From the NCBI GenBank assembly GCA_005784505.1, contig VCAZ01000012.1:4947660-5011659 (forward strand): DNA of 64,000 nucleotides, given 5' to 3'. This document shows positions 36,264 through 47,900 of this stretch, piece by piece. The notes under the pieces are model-generated. The model was not told the origin of the DNA. It saw only the letters and a list, made by a program, of their open reading frames with translations, and made no database searches. This stretch comes from Bagarius yarrelli. Lineage: Eukaryota > Chordata > Actinopteri > Siluriformes > Sisoridae. Every line of letters begins with the position of its first letter. The first letter of the stretch is position 1. A program made the translations under genes and the position numbers.

Positions 36264-39200
36264 CTGAAAGCACACAGTGTGTAAGTGAAGAAATGAGGCC
36301 ATGCAGAAAAACAAGCCTCGTATACAGCTCTAAAACCGTGACTAATCAATTTCTGAGAAATGATGCATGTGAGTAAAAGAGGGGACCTTATTAGCAGCCT
36401 CTAGCGTGGTGATGAGTGTGTTGAGCTCTTCTTTGTTCATTTCTATGGTTACAGCTTTCTTAACTCCATTGTCTGTCAGGTCCAGACAGAGGTTCAGTAA
36501 AGGGGTGTTTAAAGATGACAGCTTATCACTGGATAATGCAAGCTAAAAAGAAAAAAAGGGGGGAAGGAAAAAACAGAAAGCTAGAAATGTGTTTTTATAT
36601 AACACTTAATTAACGTCATATAATCCGGAATTCTGAATGCTTTTTATTGGCAGATTCCAAATATAAATATTCTCTTAGTAACTGAGCCCATTTGCAATCA
36701 TCTGCTGCAAAATTACCCAAAACATAGACAAAAGTAGCATGCTTCACCTCAAGTTATGTCTCATGTTTTGTTTTGGTTATGTCTGTCAAAGAGTATGTGA
36801 GTGGATCAGAACAGAGTGGGCGTGGAGCAAGGAGTGAACTGTGTGATTTAGGAGTTTAGAGCAGTTTATTTGAAAGTCTAACAGTTGTGGTTCACGAGCT
36901 CAATTCATGTTAATGCCCTTAAAATGCAACTGCAAAGAGCATGAACGAATTTATTGACATTTACAGCATTTGGCAGACGCCCTTATCCAGAACGACTTAC
37001 ATTTATCTTATTTATACAACTGAGCAATTGGGGGTTAAGGACCTTGCCACAATCTTTAGGTTGGCAGTCCAACACCTTAACCATGAGCCACCACTTCCCA
37101 CATTCATATGTTGCTAAACAGTTAAACACCACCAACGGCTGATTAAGGTGGGTTTGATCTCCAGTACCACCATGCTACTGCTACCTCTAATTACTCAGTT
37201 GTATAAAGAAAATGAATGTAAGTCACTCGGGATACGATAAGAAGATTGGGGATTAATTCCAAGCACCACCATTTCCCCCCCTGAGCAAGGCCCTTAATCC
37301 AATGCATAAAAGAGATAAATGTAAGTCGCTTTGGATAAATGCAGTATATGTAAATGTAACAGATCACAATAAAATATGAATCTATTTATCCATCTAAAGT
37401 AGACCATTATTAAGGCATTCATCTTTCTATGGATTGGAATTTTTTTCTGCTCAACTCCGCTTACATACTCAAATACTGTCAACAATATATGTTGTCAGGC
37501 AATAAAACAGGTCAGTGGATCAGTGATAGAGATTACGATGATACTGATTCAGGTATTCAATGCCAATAGTCAAAATTAAGTCATCCCTAAACAGAAAAAA
37601 TTAACTGTTACATACTTTTAACTGCCAGTTGAAGTCATCTAATTGTGTACTGCAGATTCTGTTGGTTCTGTCCACCAGCGCTTGTCTAATCTCCTCCTGT
37701 CTGGCATGCACACACTGCAAAATAGCTTCAGCACGACCAGATTCCACATCACCCAGCAGTTTCTTGACCTACACAAACACACAAAAATACAAGCTGCTGT
37801 CTGTAAAAGCTTAATCTGTAATACGAAGGTTTACATTCTAATCAAAAGCAAGACTGATCAGCTATTACATTTAAACCAAATGCAATGAAGGGTGTTGTGC
37901 TCTTTCCCAAAGTTCATTCTGGTGACATCGCTTTCCTAGGTGAAAGATGCAGCCACAACCAGCTATCCACAAAAAAGTGGTAATTTAGACTAGACCTAGT
38001 CTACATGGTTCCATTTTCATGCTCGCTGTCTATTATAGGTGCTTTCGGTGGATATGAATCACATGAGCATTTTAATCAGTCTGTGACTATGCAGCAAGTT
38101 GTAATGTACTGCTTTCATCAAATCCAGTGTTGAACTTTCTGAAATGGTTGTCATTTCTCAAACCAATTTGGGATTCTTGTGTCCACATTACATACTGGAG
38201 ACAACCAACAAGACCTGTTGCTTTGGATTTGCTTTTTACCATCTAGCTATCATTATCTCCTCTGTTATTCAGATCCTTACACTTGACCATTTATTCTGCT
38301 TTTAACACAATGACATGTTTAAAAACATGTGACTGTTAAAATTTAACCTTATTTATAATCCTATAAAAAGCTGTGGCAATTTGATTAGTGAGTCTTTGTG
38401 CCTTGTTCCTTTTTAGGGTTGCAAAATTTCAGAAATTGTCAAGGCTAGAAACTATTATAAGAATCAGTTTCATTTTCATTATTTGGCAGACGCCCTTACA
38501 TTTATCTCTTTTATACAACTGAGAAATTGGGGGTTAAGGGCCTTGCTCAGGGGCTCAGCGGAAGCAGTTTAGTGGTACTGGAAATTGAACCCCGATCTTC
38601 TAATTAGCAGTCCAACAGCTTAACTACTGCGCTACCACCTCCCCTGAACTAAAGTAAATATATGAATCATATAATAATATATAGGAATTGACAGGCAGGA
38701 ATTAATAGGATTTAACTGTGAATTTACATAAAGGTTATCCTATAACAGGGAACATAAATTAGTTTTAAAAAACTACCTATAAATCCCTGTTAGTCACTTA
38801 AGGGGGGGAATTCCTCCTATTTTTCAGGCATCTGTAAAATGAGCATTAGTTTGCTTCATCTTAGAACCACAAATGTTTATTTTTGTGTGTATATACAGTT
38901 TATATAAACTTTTCCAAATTTCAACAAAATTTTAAAAAATCATGTTATATTTTTAACTTGGAATATTCTCAAAATGCCGTAGTTGAAGTTCCCATGAAAA
39001 GTTTTCTGAAAGCAACCCTAATTGTTATTCCTCATTTTTGGCAGGCCATGTCTTCATGGAGCTCAGGGGTTTTGTGCACAGGGCATTGTTAGGCTTGAAC
39101 ACTGTTTGCTTTTCTTAGTTCCTTTTAAGACACAATGTACCGCTACAACATGCATGGACATTTCTAGACACCTGTGTGCGTCCAACATTATAGCAAAACA

Positions 39201-39584
39201 TTTAGGGGGAAACACTTATGCGGTGTGCCGGTCAGGTGGCCACAAACTTTGGGCCATTTGTGTAATTCAATTGAAAGCCTAAGCATTGTAATAAACATGT
39301 AAGATACTTAACCTCCAGGTCTGAGCATTTCCTCCCAACAGCCACTCGGAAGAAGAAGGTTAGTGAGCTGATTAATTCTCCCCACTCTAGTAAACTCCAT
39401 GTGTCTCCATAATCCATACGCTTCGGGAGACCCCGGCCACAGAGCCCATCCACCACCCGGTGCAGGAGCTGGGCAAACAGTAATGGCATTAGCTTTACTC
39501 AACATATCCAAGTGAGGAGAAAACTTTTTTCGTTTTTATTTTTGGAAAAGTGAATTAAACTTTGCAATGCTGGACTGTCAGAAG

Positions 39585-39626
<42 letters not shown>

Positions 39627-39964
39627 TATATATATATATAATATAATATATTATATATATATATATATATATATAACATGATTGGTTAGGATAAATTATT
39701 CCAATCATAACCTTTACTTATAAATTAATTATTTAAATTCTGTCAGTAAGTCTTTATTAATAATGTATATAGTCCACTGCTCTTTTATTGGTGTCGTATT
39801 ATAGCCCTCGTTTTCTATAGAAAGTTACATTAAACGCATTGTTTGCACAAATATATTTATCCCTTTAAAAAATACAATATCCTTTTACGCACCAAACAAA
39901 CACATTCTCTTCTGTTACTATTTAGGACACTCTTTGGAGAGATTTTATCCAGCAATTTTAGCAT
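36243..39964 (-). CDS. commd8: COMM domain-containing protein 8, spliced gene
   Basis: Member of the ten-protein COMMD family, part of the Commander/CCC complex that recycles membrane proteins from endosomes and also linked to NF-kappaB control. Reverse-strand exons: 39468-39313, 37768-37616, 36542-36387 and 36263-36243, all phase 0 at their borders, plus a tentative first exon at 39964-39929. They give LLHRVVDGLCGRGLPKRMDY, then a helical N-domain, the DDFNWQLKLALSSDK start of the COMM domain with its conserved Trp, and the end EAANKVILQMK. Total about 173 residues, compared with 183 in human. No frameshift or internal stop. It is tail-to-tail with gabrb1 and head-to-head with atp10d, as in human 4p12. 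Confidence 0.9.
36387..36542 (-). CDS. commd8: commd8 COMM-domain exon
   Basis: 156 bp, acceptor CTTTTTAG. Encodes LALSSDKLSSLNTPLLNLCL, a VTIEMNKEELNTLI strand-helix unit and EAANK. The donor is GTCCCC, unusually poor after the GT. Confidence 0.9.
36945..37103 (-). mobile_element. SINE family B copy in a commd8 intron
   Basis: Reverse of the family B consensus: GCATTTGGCAGACGCCCTTA, GAGCAATTGGGGGTTAAGG and GTTGGCAGTCCAACACCTTA. A small + strand frame here is a shadow. Confidence 0.7.
37150..37345 (+). mobile_element. SINE family B fragments
   Basis: Two partial tails in + orientation, the clearer one with CCTGAGCAAGGCCCTTAATC and GTAAGTCGCTTTGGATAAAT. Confidence 0.55.
37616..37768 (-). CDS. 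commd8: commd8 middle exon
   Basis: 153 bp, acceptor TTGTGTAG, donor GTATGT. Encodes VKKLLGDVESGRAEAILQCV, RQEEIRQALVDRT and STQLDDFNWQLK, the end of the N-terminal helical domain and the first COMM-domain strand. Confidence 0.92.
38468..38645 (-). mobile_element. SINE family B copy in a commd8 intron
   Basis: TTATTTGGCAGACGCCCTTA, GGGGTTAAGGGCCTTGCTC, GGAAATTGAACCCCGATC and CTTAACTACTGCGCTACCAC are its reverse-strand landmarks. Confidence 0.7.
39313..39468 (-). CDS. commd8: commd8 N-domain exon
   Basis: 156 bp, acceptor GTTTGCCCAG, donor GTTAAG. Encodes LLHRVVDGLCGRGLPKRMDY, DTWSLLEWGELISSL and VAVGRKCSDLE, aligning without gaps to human residues beginning LLHKIIDGICGR. Confidence 0.93.
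39587..39676. repeat. Compound (AC)n(TA)n microsatellite in commd8 intron 1
   Basis: About 17 AC units followed by an imperfect (TA)n run. Low-complexity reverse-strand frames here are artefacts. Confidence 0.9.
39929..39964 (-). CDS. commd8: commd8 first coding exon, tentative
   Basis: The reverse strand gives MLKLLDKISPKS and would splice in phase 0 to LLHRVVDG, placing K-L-L-D-K-I-S-P next to the human K-L-P-A-E-L-G-P. The donor would be GTCCTA, which is weak, and the frame stays open upstream without another ATG. The true start may be elsewhere. Confidence 0.35.
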
Positions 39965-40780
39965 ATTTCTTAACAAGTCCTCCTTCCGCCACACCACATC
40001 AGCTGACACTCCTGTCACATGACTCAAGCCCGCAGAGCTGCGTTGCCAGATCCTCGTTTTTGTTCAGAACTTCCCCATTGTTCTTCCTTCGGCTGTTGGG
40101 AAACTGTTGAAATGATTTACTCATTTAGTAATAATAATAAAATAATAATAATAATTTATTTATATATATATATTATTTAAAGAATATTTAGTCTAAAATA
40201 TATTTTCTAAAATATATCCCATATTAGACAAATAACTTTTATCTTACATTATTATTATTATTACTATTATTATTATTTTTATTGATTAGTAATAATTTGA
40301 TTTATGAAAACCTTTCTCCTTATTATTGTTTATGAATTATTTTAAACCTTCTTATTTGATTGATGAAACCTTCTCCTTATGTACAGACCTGGCAACCCTG
40401 CTTTTTAAAGTAATTTGGTAAACATGAATTAAAATTATAAGGAGGATTACAGTTTTGAATTGTAAACTGAAGCATTTTGCTTCATTTAATGAAGTATATT
40501 TTTTAATCATATTCAAGTAAGCTAAAGCGCCAAGATCGTGTTATTCTATCTGAATGTAGCCTGTGTAAACACTTCAAGATAAAAGTCTTCTGTCTCTTAC
40601 AAGAAAAAGTCATTGATGAGCACAAACTGTCAGCTGGCCTATTTTCGTGCAATTAAACTCACTCATCAGCTTTACTGACCAGTCTATTTTAGTCAAAAAT
40701 CCGTGTATGCAAAAAATCAAACATTAAAACCGGCCTGCATTCTGCTGATTAATACTGTTATTTTCATTTTGTTGGCACAG

Positions 40781-40782
<2 letters not shown>

Positions 40783-40825
<43 letters not shown>

Positions 40826-40888
40826 TGTTAAATAAAGCAAGAGTACGTTGGGAAATACTTTGTACACACACACACACACACACACACA
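40783..40888. repeat. Two (CA)n microsatellites
   Basis: (CA)n at about 40786-40821 and again at 40864-40888, 42 bp apart. Confidence 0.9.
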
Positions 40889-41737
40889 AAGCTTACACTG
40901 TGACATGGACAGCGAATAATACATGTGAACTATTAAGAATGAATGTAATATTAGATAGTAGCTTCACTGAATGTCTAGCTCTTATTAAAAGATCAGCCAT
41001 ATATTTTATACACAATAAACAAAGGTTAATTTACACCAGAAATGAAGTAGGTGAAGGGGCACTGCTAGAAATTTTGGGGGTACTGCACCTACTTCATTAC
41101 TAGCCCTAAGTAGGTACCCCTAAGTAGGTGTAAAACACAGGTTTAATGCAATTTTTAAGTAAAAAAATAAATAAATAGATTGCATTACAAATATTATCTG
41201 AGCAGGTATCATGCCCTCCAGAACTTGTGGTCAACAGTCCAGAGCAACAAAGAGTATGGGGAAAAAAGGTGAAGAAGTGTGTGCAGGCAGGCTGGAATGG
41301 GTAGAGAAACGTTTTAGGATTGATTTGTGACAGAAGAATATCAGCAAGAATCAAGGAGAAGGTGAACAAGACAGTGGTTCTGAGGAAGACACATAAGGCA
41401 GTGTGAAAGATAGATAAACTGAAATGTTAAGGTTCTTTTTGGGAGTGGGCAGGTTGGACAGGATTAAGAACAAGCACATCAGAGGGACGGCTTATGTTGG
41501 ATGTTTCGGGGGTAAAGTCAGAGAGACCAGACTGAGGGTTTAGGAGAGGGATAGTGGAAATATTGGTTGGAGGATGTTGGACATGGTCCTGTGGCAGAGG
41601 ACAAATAGGAATGATATAGAGGGGGTATATGGGTGTGATAAATGAGGACATAAAATAAGGCGTGTGAGTGAAAAGGATGCAGAGGAAGGTAGGGATAGGA
41701 GGAGGTAGATGAATTAAATTCAATGCTCAATTTCTAG

Positions 41738-41870
41738 AACCACCAAGATACCGCTGCTGGGCCACTGAGCAAGACACTTAACTCCCAACTTTTCAGTTGG
41801 ATTTAAAATGAATGAGAAAAAAATGTAATTGTTCTAGATAACGGTGTATGCTAAATACTGCAAATGTTAA
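41738..41870 (+). mobile_element. SINE family B, partial and degraded
   Basis: CCACTGAGCAAGACACTTAA and TAGATAACGGTGTATGCTAA correspond to the body and tail of the family. Confidence 0.45.
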
Positions 41871-42544
41871 ATGTTTTTTTTCCTTTGCTGGTCTTCATAC
41901 AAATTCTGTCTAATCATCAAGTTTGGCTGTATTTCAGCAACGAAGCACTGACCTTATTGCAATTTTTCATTGCCCGAGTCCATGCGAATAAAAATAGATT
42001 GTTAGCGACACCTATTGGTCAAAAGTTACAACAACACGCTAAAATTTTCTTGCCAGTCAAGACTCACAAGAAAATATAAAACCCGCTTTATTCCAGACTT
42101 TACTAAATTAAATAAAATTTGTTTGCTTAACCGTGTATTAGAACCTTGTGAAGCTTAGGGTGGAAGTGTGTGTTGGGGGGCATGGCATTGGAAGTATGCA
42201 AAAGTTGGATTACCATTTATTTTACCCATTTGTGACCGAAAACTTAGAAATTTAATGTTTTATGAAATTTGTTTATTTAATCAAACATTTCTTAGCACTT
42301 TGGGAGGCTATGGGCAGGCATGGGGATGTGGGGCAGTTGGTACCCCCTTCCTAAAATGAGTGTTTGCAAGGTAAATAATGTAATAACGTGACACCTGTGT
42401 AAATGTAAAAGTAGCAAGACAGATCCACAGACAGCTGACAGAATTGGCAGCTTTTCTACTCTGTTCTGTATTCAATTATTAAGACTTTTCCACACTGTCT
42501 ATAGCTAAAATTTACAAGTAGCACTTTTGAATGACAGTACCAAT

Positions 42545-42628
42545 AATCTAGTGAGTACCAATACTCGATTAAGTACCAATAACTTTTGAGTGAGTACAAT
42601 AACTTTGAGTGAGTACCAATAACTTAAG
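42545..42628. repeat. Short tandem repeat, unit about 30 bp
   Basis: Three to four copies of GTGAGTACCAATAACTTTGA with small gaps. Confidence 0.75.
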
Positions 42629-42689
42629 TTAGGCCTCTGTGCTTGCTCAAGGACAACATTTCAGCTCACTAAGCCGGGGTGATTCCCAG

Positions 42690-42960
42690 ATAACAAATTT
42701 ATGTTCTGGAGAACATTTTTCAAACGTTCTGTTTGGGTTTTGTGGAATGTGATTAAAAATGTTTCTTAAATGTATAATGTCTAGTTTGTTAAATTTCCAG
42801 AACACTATGGTGTTGTTCTAAGAAACATGTCTAACACTTCGAGAACATTAATCAAGTCTGAATAGGTCATAAGGTTGCTCCAGGAACATTGTCTTATAAC
42901 GTTTCTCCCAACATTATAAGAACATATACTATAACTATTATTACATTATAAGAACATTCA
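42690..42960. repeat. GAACATT/AACGTTCT-rich repeat
   Basis: Many dispersed, partly palindromic GAACATT and AACGTTCT units, resembling a fish MITE family. Ends not defined. Confidence 0.4.
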
Positions 42961-43359
42961 ATAACACTCTATAACTACTATTGTTACACCTCATACTCTA
43001 TCATATACTCGGACATTGTTACCCCCCTCTGTAATATCAACCCCATACCTATGTATACACTGATATTTTGTAAATAGCCACTTATGCAATTCTGGTTAGA
43101 TGCTAACGATTTCATGGCTCTGTATGCAAAAGTTGTCAGAAGCTACAATTGTCCCCTGAAAATCCTACTTCAGCTTTATTATTGTGTATATTATGTTATT
43201 GTGCTGTTATCGAAGACTTTATTAACAAATTAGGCCAGGTAGGAAGCGTTTGAGTTATCAGAGGCACATAAATGAGGAAAATGAATGACACTGATTGAAT
43301 TAATTTCAAAAATGGAAACTAAACAGTCAAGGGGAAGTTAACACTTTCCACCACAAAAA

Positions 43360-43650
43360 AAAATGTGTGAAAGAATAAAGTGGACTCCCACAAATGCAAA
43401 TGTCTGTGTTAAGGTACATGCTGATGCCGTGGTGCGCAAAAGCCGGTGCAGGAAGGAGGACTGCCTGCTGTACAGCCGATGGGGTCGAAATGTATTGACC
43501 CTACGAAATGATGATGTGGGAGCCGGAAAACATTTCCAATCAATCGGTGGGGTTTGAGGCGAGTAAATGTGGGGTGATGATGCGCGGAGCTGAGAGTGAC
43601 TGGGTAGTTTAGGGAGATCACCGCGGCAGTTCGTTTATGTTTTGTAACTA
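43360..43650 (+). promoter_or_regulatory. GC-richer patch, possible atp10d promoter or 5'UTR exon
   Basis: About 1 kb upstream of the first recognised atp10d coding exon, composition rises and CpGs appear (GATGATGCGCGGAGCTGAG). The frame at 43363-43557 has no family resemblance. This is inference from position and composition only. Confidence 0.25.
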
Positions 43651-44658
43651 TGTTAGCGGGCTAGGTTATGTTAGCTGCCAGCTAACAAGGTTGTGTGCCA
43701 AACCGGCTTTCACATAACACTAGGGGGAACATATTTATTAAAGATTTTTGGGGTTGGAGTGGCATTTACACGTTAATGCCAATATTCATTTTGTGTGTGT
43801 GGTGGGGTCTATATGCACATGTTCCATTGTTGTTTAAAAAAGCGCTGCAGTTGTAACGTTTGTATTATTATCGTTCATCTGGTGGTCCTGAACATCAGTA
43901 GATTCACTGATTAATAAAGCGACTGTTTATTGACTTGTGTTTATGACATCCCGTGATTTCAATTCTTGTTGTATCATAGAGCCCGTGGATTTTTTCACCA
44001 AAACAAACGGTAGCTTTGTTCCTCCAGCTTTCAGCGTCTTCCTCTCTACAACTTGTGTGTAATAAGCTTGATTTATAACATTACTACAAGCGCATCGTTC
44101 CAAAAGAAGATATAAACCCGTTAGAATGATTTAAAACGAAAAGGATTTAATCGAGTTAGAACAGAAAGTCTGTTGAAACACAGGAAATGAAACGTGAAGC
44201 AAAGTCGTATTTTGTTGCGCTTTGTGTAGTTCGGTGGTTAATTCCACATAAATGTATAAGTTAGTCTTGTTTAGGCTGGATAGATTTTGAAAACATTGCA
44301 TTATTAAAAGGTAAGATTTGTAGGTACTTTTTAATTTCCCCTTTTTCTAACAGGCCGTAAGCATTACTGTAAACATTTGAAAGTGAAAATAAGCTGATGG
44401 ACAAACAATTTTATTGACATGAAGATGAGTGGTTTTTTAGAGGCAAATATATATTTGGCTTGGTTTAAGAAGCTGTCTCAAATATTTGGTGAACTCTTAT
44501 TAAACATTTTTTTAAATGATTACAGGTGGCTGAAGTATATAGGTCGCATAAGAACATCTACTCTCATGATAGGGTGAAAAGATTTCGCTGTTTCAGATGG
44601 TTGTAAGGTGATGTTAATATTTAGTTAGATGTTCAGTTTTGTTTGAATTTGTGTGCAG

Positions 44659-44980
44659 GAACGTTCTAAGGCTCAGCAGTAAGAGGGGTTAAACGAGCCT
44701 TTCTCTCTGTCTTCTGGACTGCTCGAGCCTCTAATGGAGCGCTTCCATTGGTTTCGGCACAGATGGCAAAGGTGGCTACCACAGGTAGAGCAAGGCTGGT
44801 CCTCTGCCCACGATACTCAGGACACTCAGGAAGCAGGTTTCGGAAAACGGAGGACAGTGGTGGCACGATATGGTCCACACCGGGAGATCCACAGCATCTC
44901 GAAGGCTATCGAGCAACCAAATTCGGACCACCAAGTACACCTTTCAGCTTCATACCAGGAATTTGTTTCGCAGTTTCAAG
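44659..44980 (+). CDS. atp10d: atp10d first coding exon (N-terminus), frame broken
   Basis: Acceptor TTTGTGTGCAG, donor GTAAAA. ATG at 44734 gives MERFHWFRHRWQRWL, comparable to the human ATP10D start with its R-x-x-W-R-R-L. From about 44905 three frames are needed: AAATTCGGACCACCAAGTAC reads I-R-T-T-K-Y, then FSFIP in another frame, then the NLF...QF end. The final codon lacks one base (TTTCAAG for an expected TTTCACAG). Good overall conservation with indels only. Confidence 0.75.
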
Positions 44981-47900
44981 GTAAAAGCAACACTTTAACA
45001 TCTTTATTTTATTCCTTTACCAATGTAAGCTAAATTACAACCCCAGATATGTACTATCTTGTTATTATTTTCAATCTTTACTTTTTCAGTAGTAAACAAA
45101 TTTTTATAGCTGTCCTTTAAGGGTGATATACTGGAATGTTATCTGTTGTGTGTAAATGAGAGATAATTGAGAATGACGTATATCAACTTATCTCATAAGC
45201 ACCATAAAAACAACTTGATGCAGTATAGCAGAAGTGGTTTTTTAATGGCTGGTGAAATGCATACATTTAGCTTAATTCATAGATTGTTAGAAGGTGTTTT
45301 CCATGCAGGAAAATATCATCTCTGCAGAAATAAGACACCTTTGTTTCACTAACCAGCGACCTATCTAGTTATCTTAAAAATTGCACATGACACATTATAG
45401 ACTACTTTATGTGGAGTGTTCAACAGAAACATGCAGCTACAGTTTGGATAATAAATTGGATACATGATTTTTCGATATAAATTACAAGGATTTCACGTGG
45501 TTACATTCACATCATTCTGCTTTTTGACCATGATTCTTTTTTTTTTAGATCAGTTCCCAATAAAGTGTCAACCTTTCTCTTATTAAATAGGTCCTCTTGT
45601 TCAATAAATAAAGTTAGAACCTAACTGGTCATTTAAAAATAAGCCTTATAAAATGAATGTACATGACTGTTATGCGAGATGCAACACCTTAGACTTGTAA
45701 AGGGGAGTAACGTAAATGTCATTGATAAGCTATGAGGTAATTAGGTACCGTATGTTTTCACTTGATTAGTTATATATAACGTAAATTGTCAGTAGGGATG
45801 CACCATACTGCTATCAGTCTGATACTGAAATATGAACTGGGGACATGACATAAAGACTCAGCAGCAGCAACAGAATGTCGGGCGCAGGGGTGTGAAAATA
45901 TTTAAAATGAATGATGACATTGATGGCAGACCAACAAACTGTTCCGACAAATATCAAGGTACATAAATGAGTACACTGTAACAAACTCCACTGAGGCGAG
46001 ATGTATGCGCACCAAGTGCAGTTTATTTACAATATGACAAACAAACAAACCAAAAAGACTTAAATTACTAACTTGACGAAACGTGAATACTATCATAAAC
46101 ACAGACTCACCGACAGCGGTACACCAACAACAATACACAAACACACATACAAGGAGGCTATATACACACAAGACTAACAAGAGAACCTGAAACACGACCA
46201 CATGACCAAATGAACCAATAAAAAAAACATGACATAAGGACAGGGGGATCACGTGACACGGACAAACCAGGAAGTAAACAAAAGCACACAAGAACATACA
46301 TTTAAACATATAAAACAATAAAACAAGAAGAATAAATAGAACCTTACATACCCCAGGACACCCCCGATGGGCAGCTCCATGCGCCCATATTCTTACCCAG
46401 TCAACTTAAGGCGGGTTGTGGAGCAGAGGTGGTATAGAGGTGGGATGGTAAGCCCCAGAACCCCAACCTGGTCCACAGGGAGGCTGTGAACCAAGGATGG
46501 CTGGAGAGTGATAGCGGATTGTGAAGCCATCGTGGGGATGGCCACGATCTGGTCTTAGTAACAGAAACAGTCTCTGACATGGCAGGCATGTTAACCCCAT
46601 CTATGGCCATGGCCATAACTAACCCAAAACAGTCTCTGTCGTAGGCAGCGATCGGGTCTAGGATGGTGATCTTGGGCTGGTTCTGGAACAGGCCTTGTGT
46701 GCTTGGGCAGCTTGGGTAGTGGAGACTGAGCAGTAGTGGCTAAGACACACAAAATGACAACCCCATGACCAGGAGTAGCCGACATATAAAGGCCTCTCAA
46801 GGTCAAGGGCAAAAATTCTGCAGCCATAGTTGGCCCCATCTGTTGGGGTCCTCCACACTCCAGTGCCACCATGCCTGTAGGGTGCCTGCTATAATAAATG
46901 CTCCATTTCACAATGGCCTGGAGTTGTATTATCTCCTGTGGTGGCTGAAGACCTGACGGCATTTCCCTGGCAACTGAAGGGTCAGGAGCAGCGCGTCTGT
47001 TGGAGCTGTCTGTGGAGCAGCGGTCATGTTGGAGCTTGGCTGTGGAGCGGCGCCATTTTGGAGCGGCGGCCGATTTGGAGATTCGGCTCTGGAAGACGGC
47101 GGCCGCCGATTGGAGCTAGGCTCTGGAGCGGTCGGCCAGTCTTGCGAGTGGCTATGGAGCGGCGGCCGTCTTGGAGCTTGGCTCTTTTGGAGCGGGCGGC
47201 CGTCTTGGGCTGGATCGGGAGCGGCGGCGTCTTGGAGCTTGGCTTGGAGCGGCGGCCGTCTTGGAGCTTGGTCTGGAGCGGCGGCCGTATTGGAGCTTGG
47301 ACTCTGGAGCGGCGGCCGTCTTGGGATTGGCTCTGGAGCGGCGGCCGTCTTGGGTTGGTCTGGACGGAGGACGTCGTGGAGCGTGGCTATGGAGCGGCGG
47401 CCAGTCCTTGGAGCGGGGCTCGGGGCGGCGGCCGTCTTGGAGCGTGGCTCAGGAGCGGCGGACCGTTCTTGGAGCTTGGCTCTGGAGCGGAGGCAGGATT
47501 GGAGCTTGGCTCGGGCAGCGGAGGCCTGTCTGGAGCTTGGAGCTGGAGCGGCGGACGTTTGGAGCTTGGCTCTGGAGCCGGCGGCCGTCGGGGAGCTTGG
47601 CTGTTTGAAGCCTTAAACGGGGGCTTGCGGGGTCTCCTCGTACATAAATCCCACAGTAAACAAGGAAAAGCTTAGCTGCAAAGCATTGTCTGAATATTTA
47701 CATCCTTTACATCATTAAATCCAAAGAGGTCACATAATCCACAATGGTTCTGTTGCTTTGACAAAGGCGGAGCAGACGGCTAACTGCTAGGTTTATTTTG
47801 AGGTGGGTGATTCTGTAATCATCCCTCTGAGGCGAGACTTCAGTTTATTTTCAACATGTTGAACAAACAAACATAAACAACAATCAATATATACACACAA

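Larger units (their letters stand above)
39965..44658. other. commd8/atp10d head-to-head intergenic region
   Basis: Holds (CA)n runs, a partial SINE B (41738-41870), a purine-rich stretch (41200-41720), a short tandem repeat (42545-42628) and GAACATT/AACGTTCT-rich repeat DNA (42690-42960). A GC-richer patch at about 43360-43650 could be a promoter or non-coding first exon of atp10d. Confidence 0.4.

Noticed and set aside
39497..39510. An ATG at 39489 (reverse strand) as the commd8 start, extending the N-domain exon upstream
   Set aside because: GTTTGCCCAG directly before LLHRVV is a good acceptor at the same place as the conserved exon border, so the upstream codons are more likely intronic. 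An unusual start there cannot be fully excluded.
41427..41730. Proline-rich reverse-strand frames
   Set aside because: They arise from a purine-rich + strand stretch. No domain, splice context or homology is recognised.
43363..43557. Possible small Cys/Arg-rich protein gene
   Set aside because: No family resemblance and no supporting exon; its position fits better with an atp10d promoter or non-coding exon.
46938..47675. Long + strand open frames (up to 245 residues) rich in W, R, S and L
   Set aside because: They are antisense readings of the 30-bp GC-rich minisatellite in the reverse-strand retroelement. All three frames stay open because the unit length is a multiple of three.
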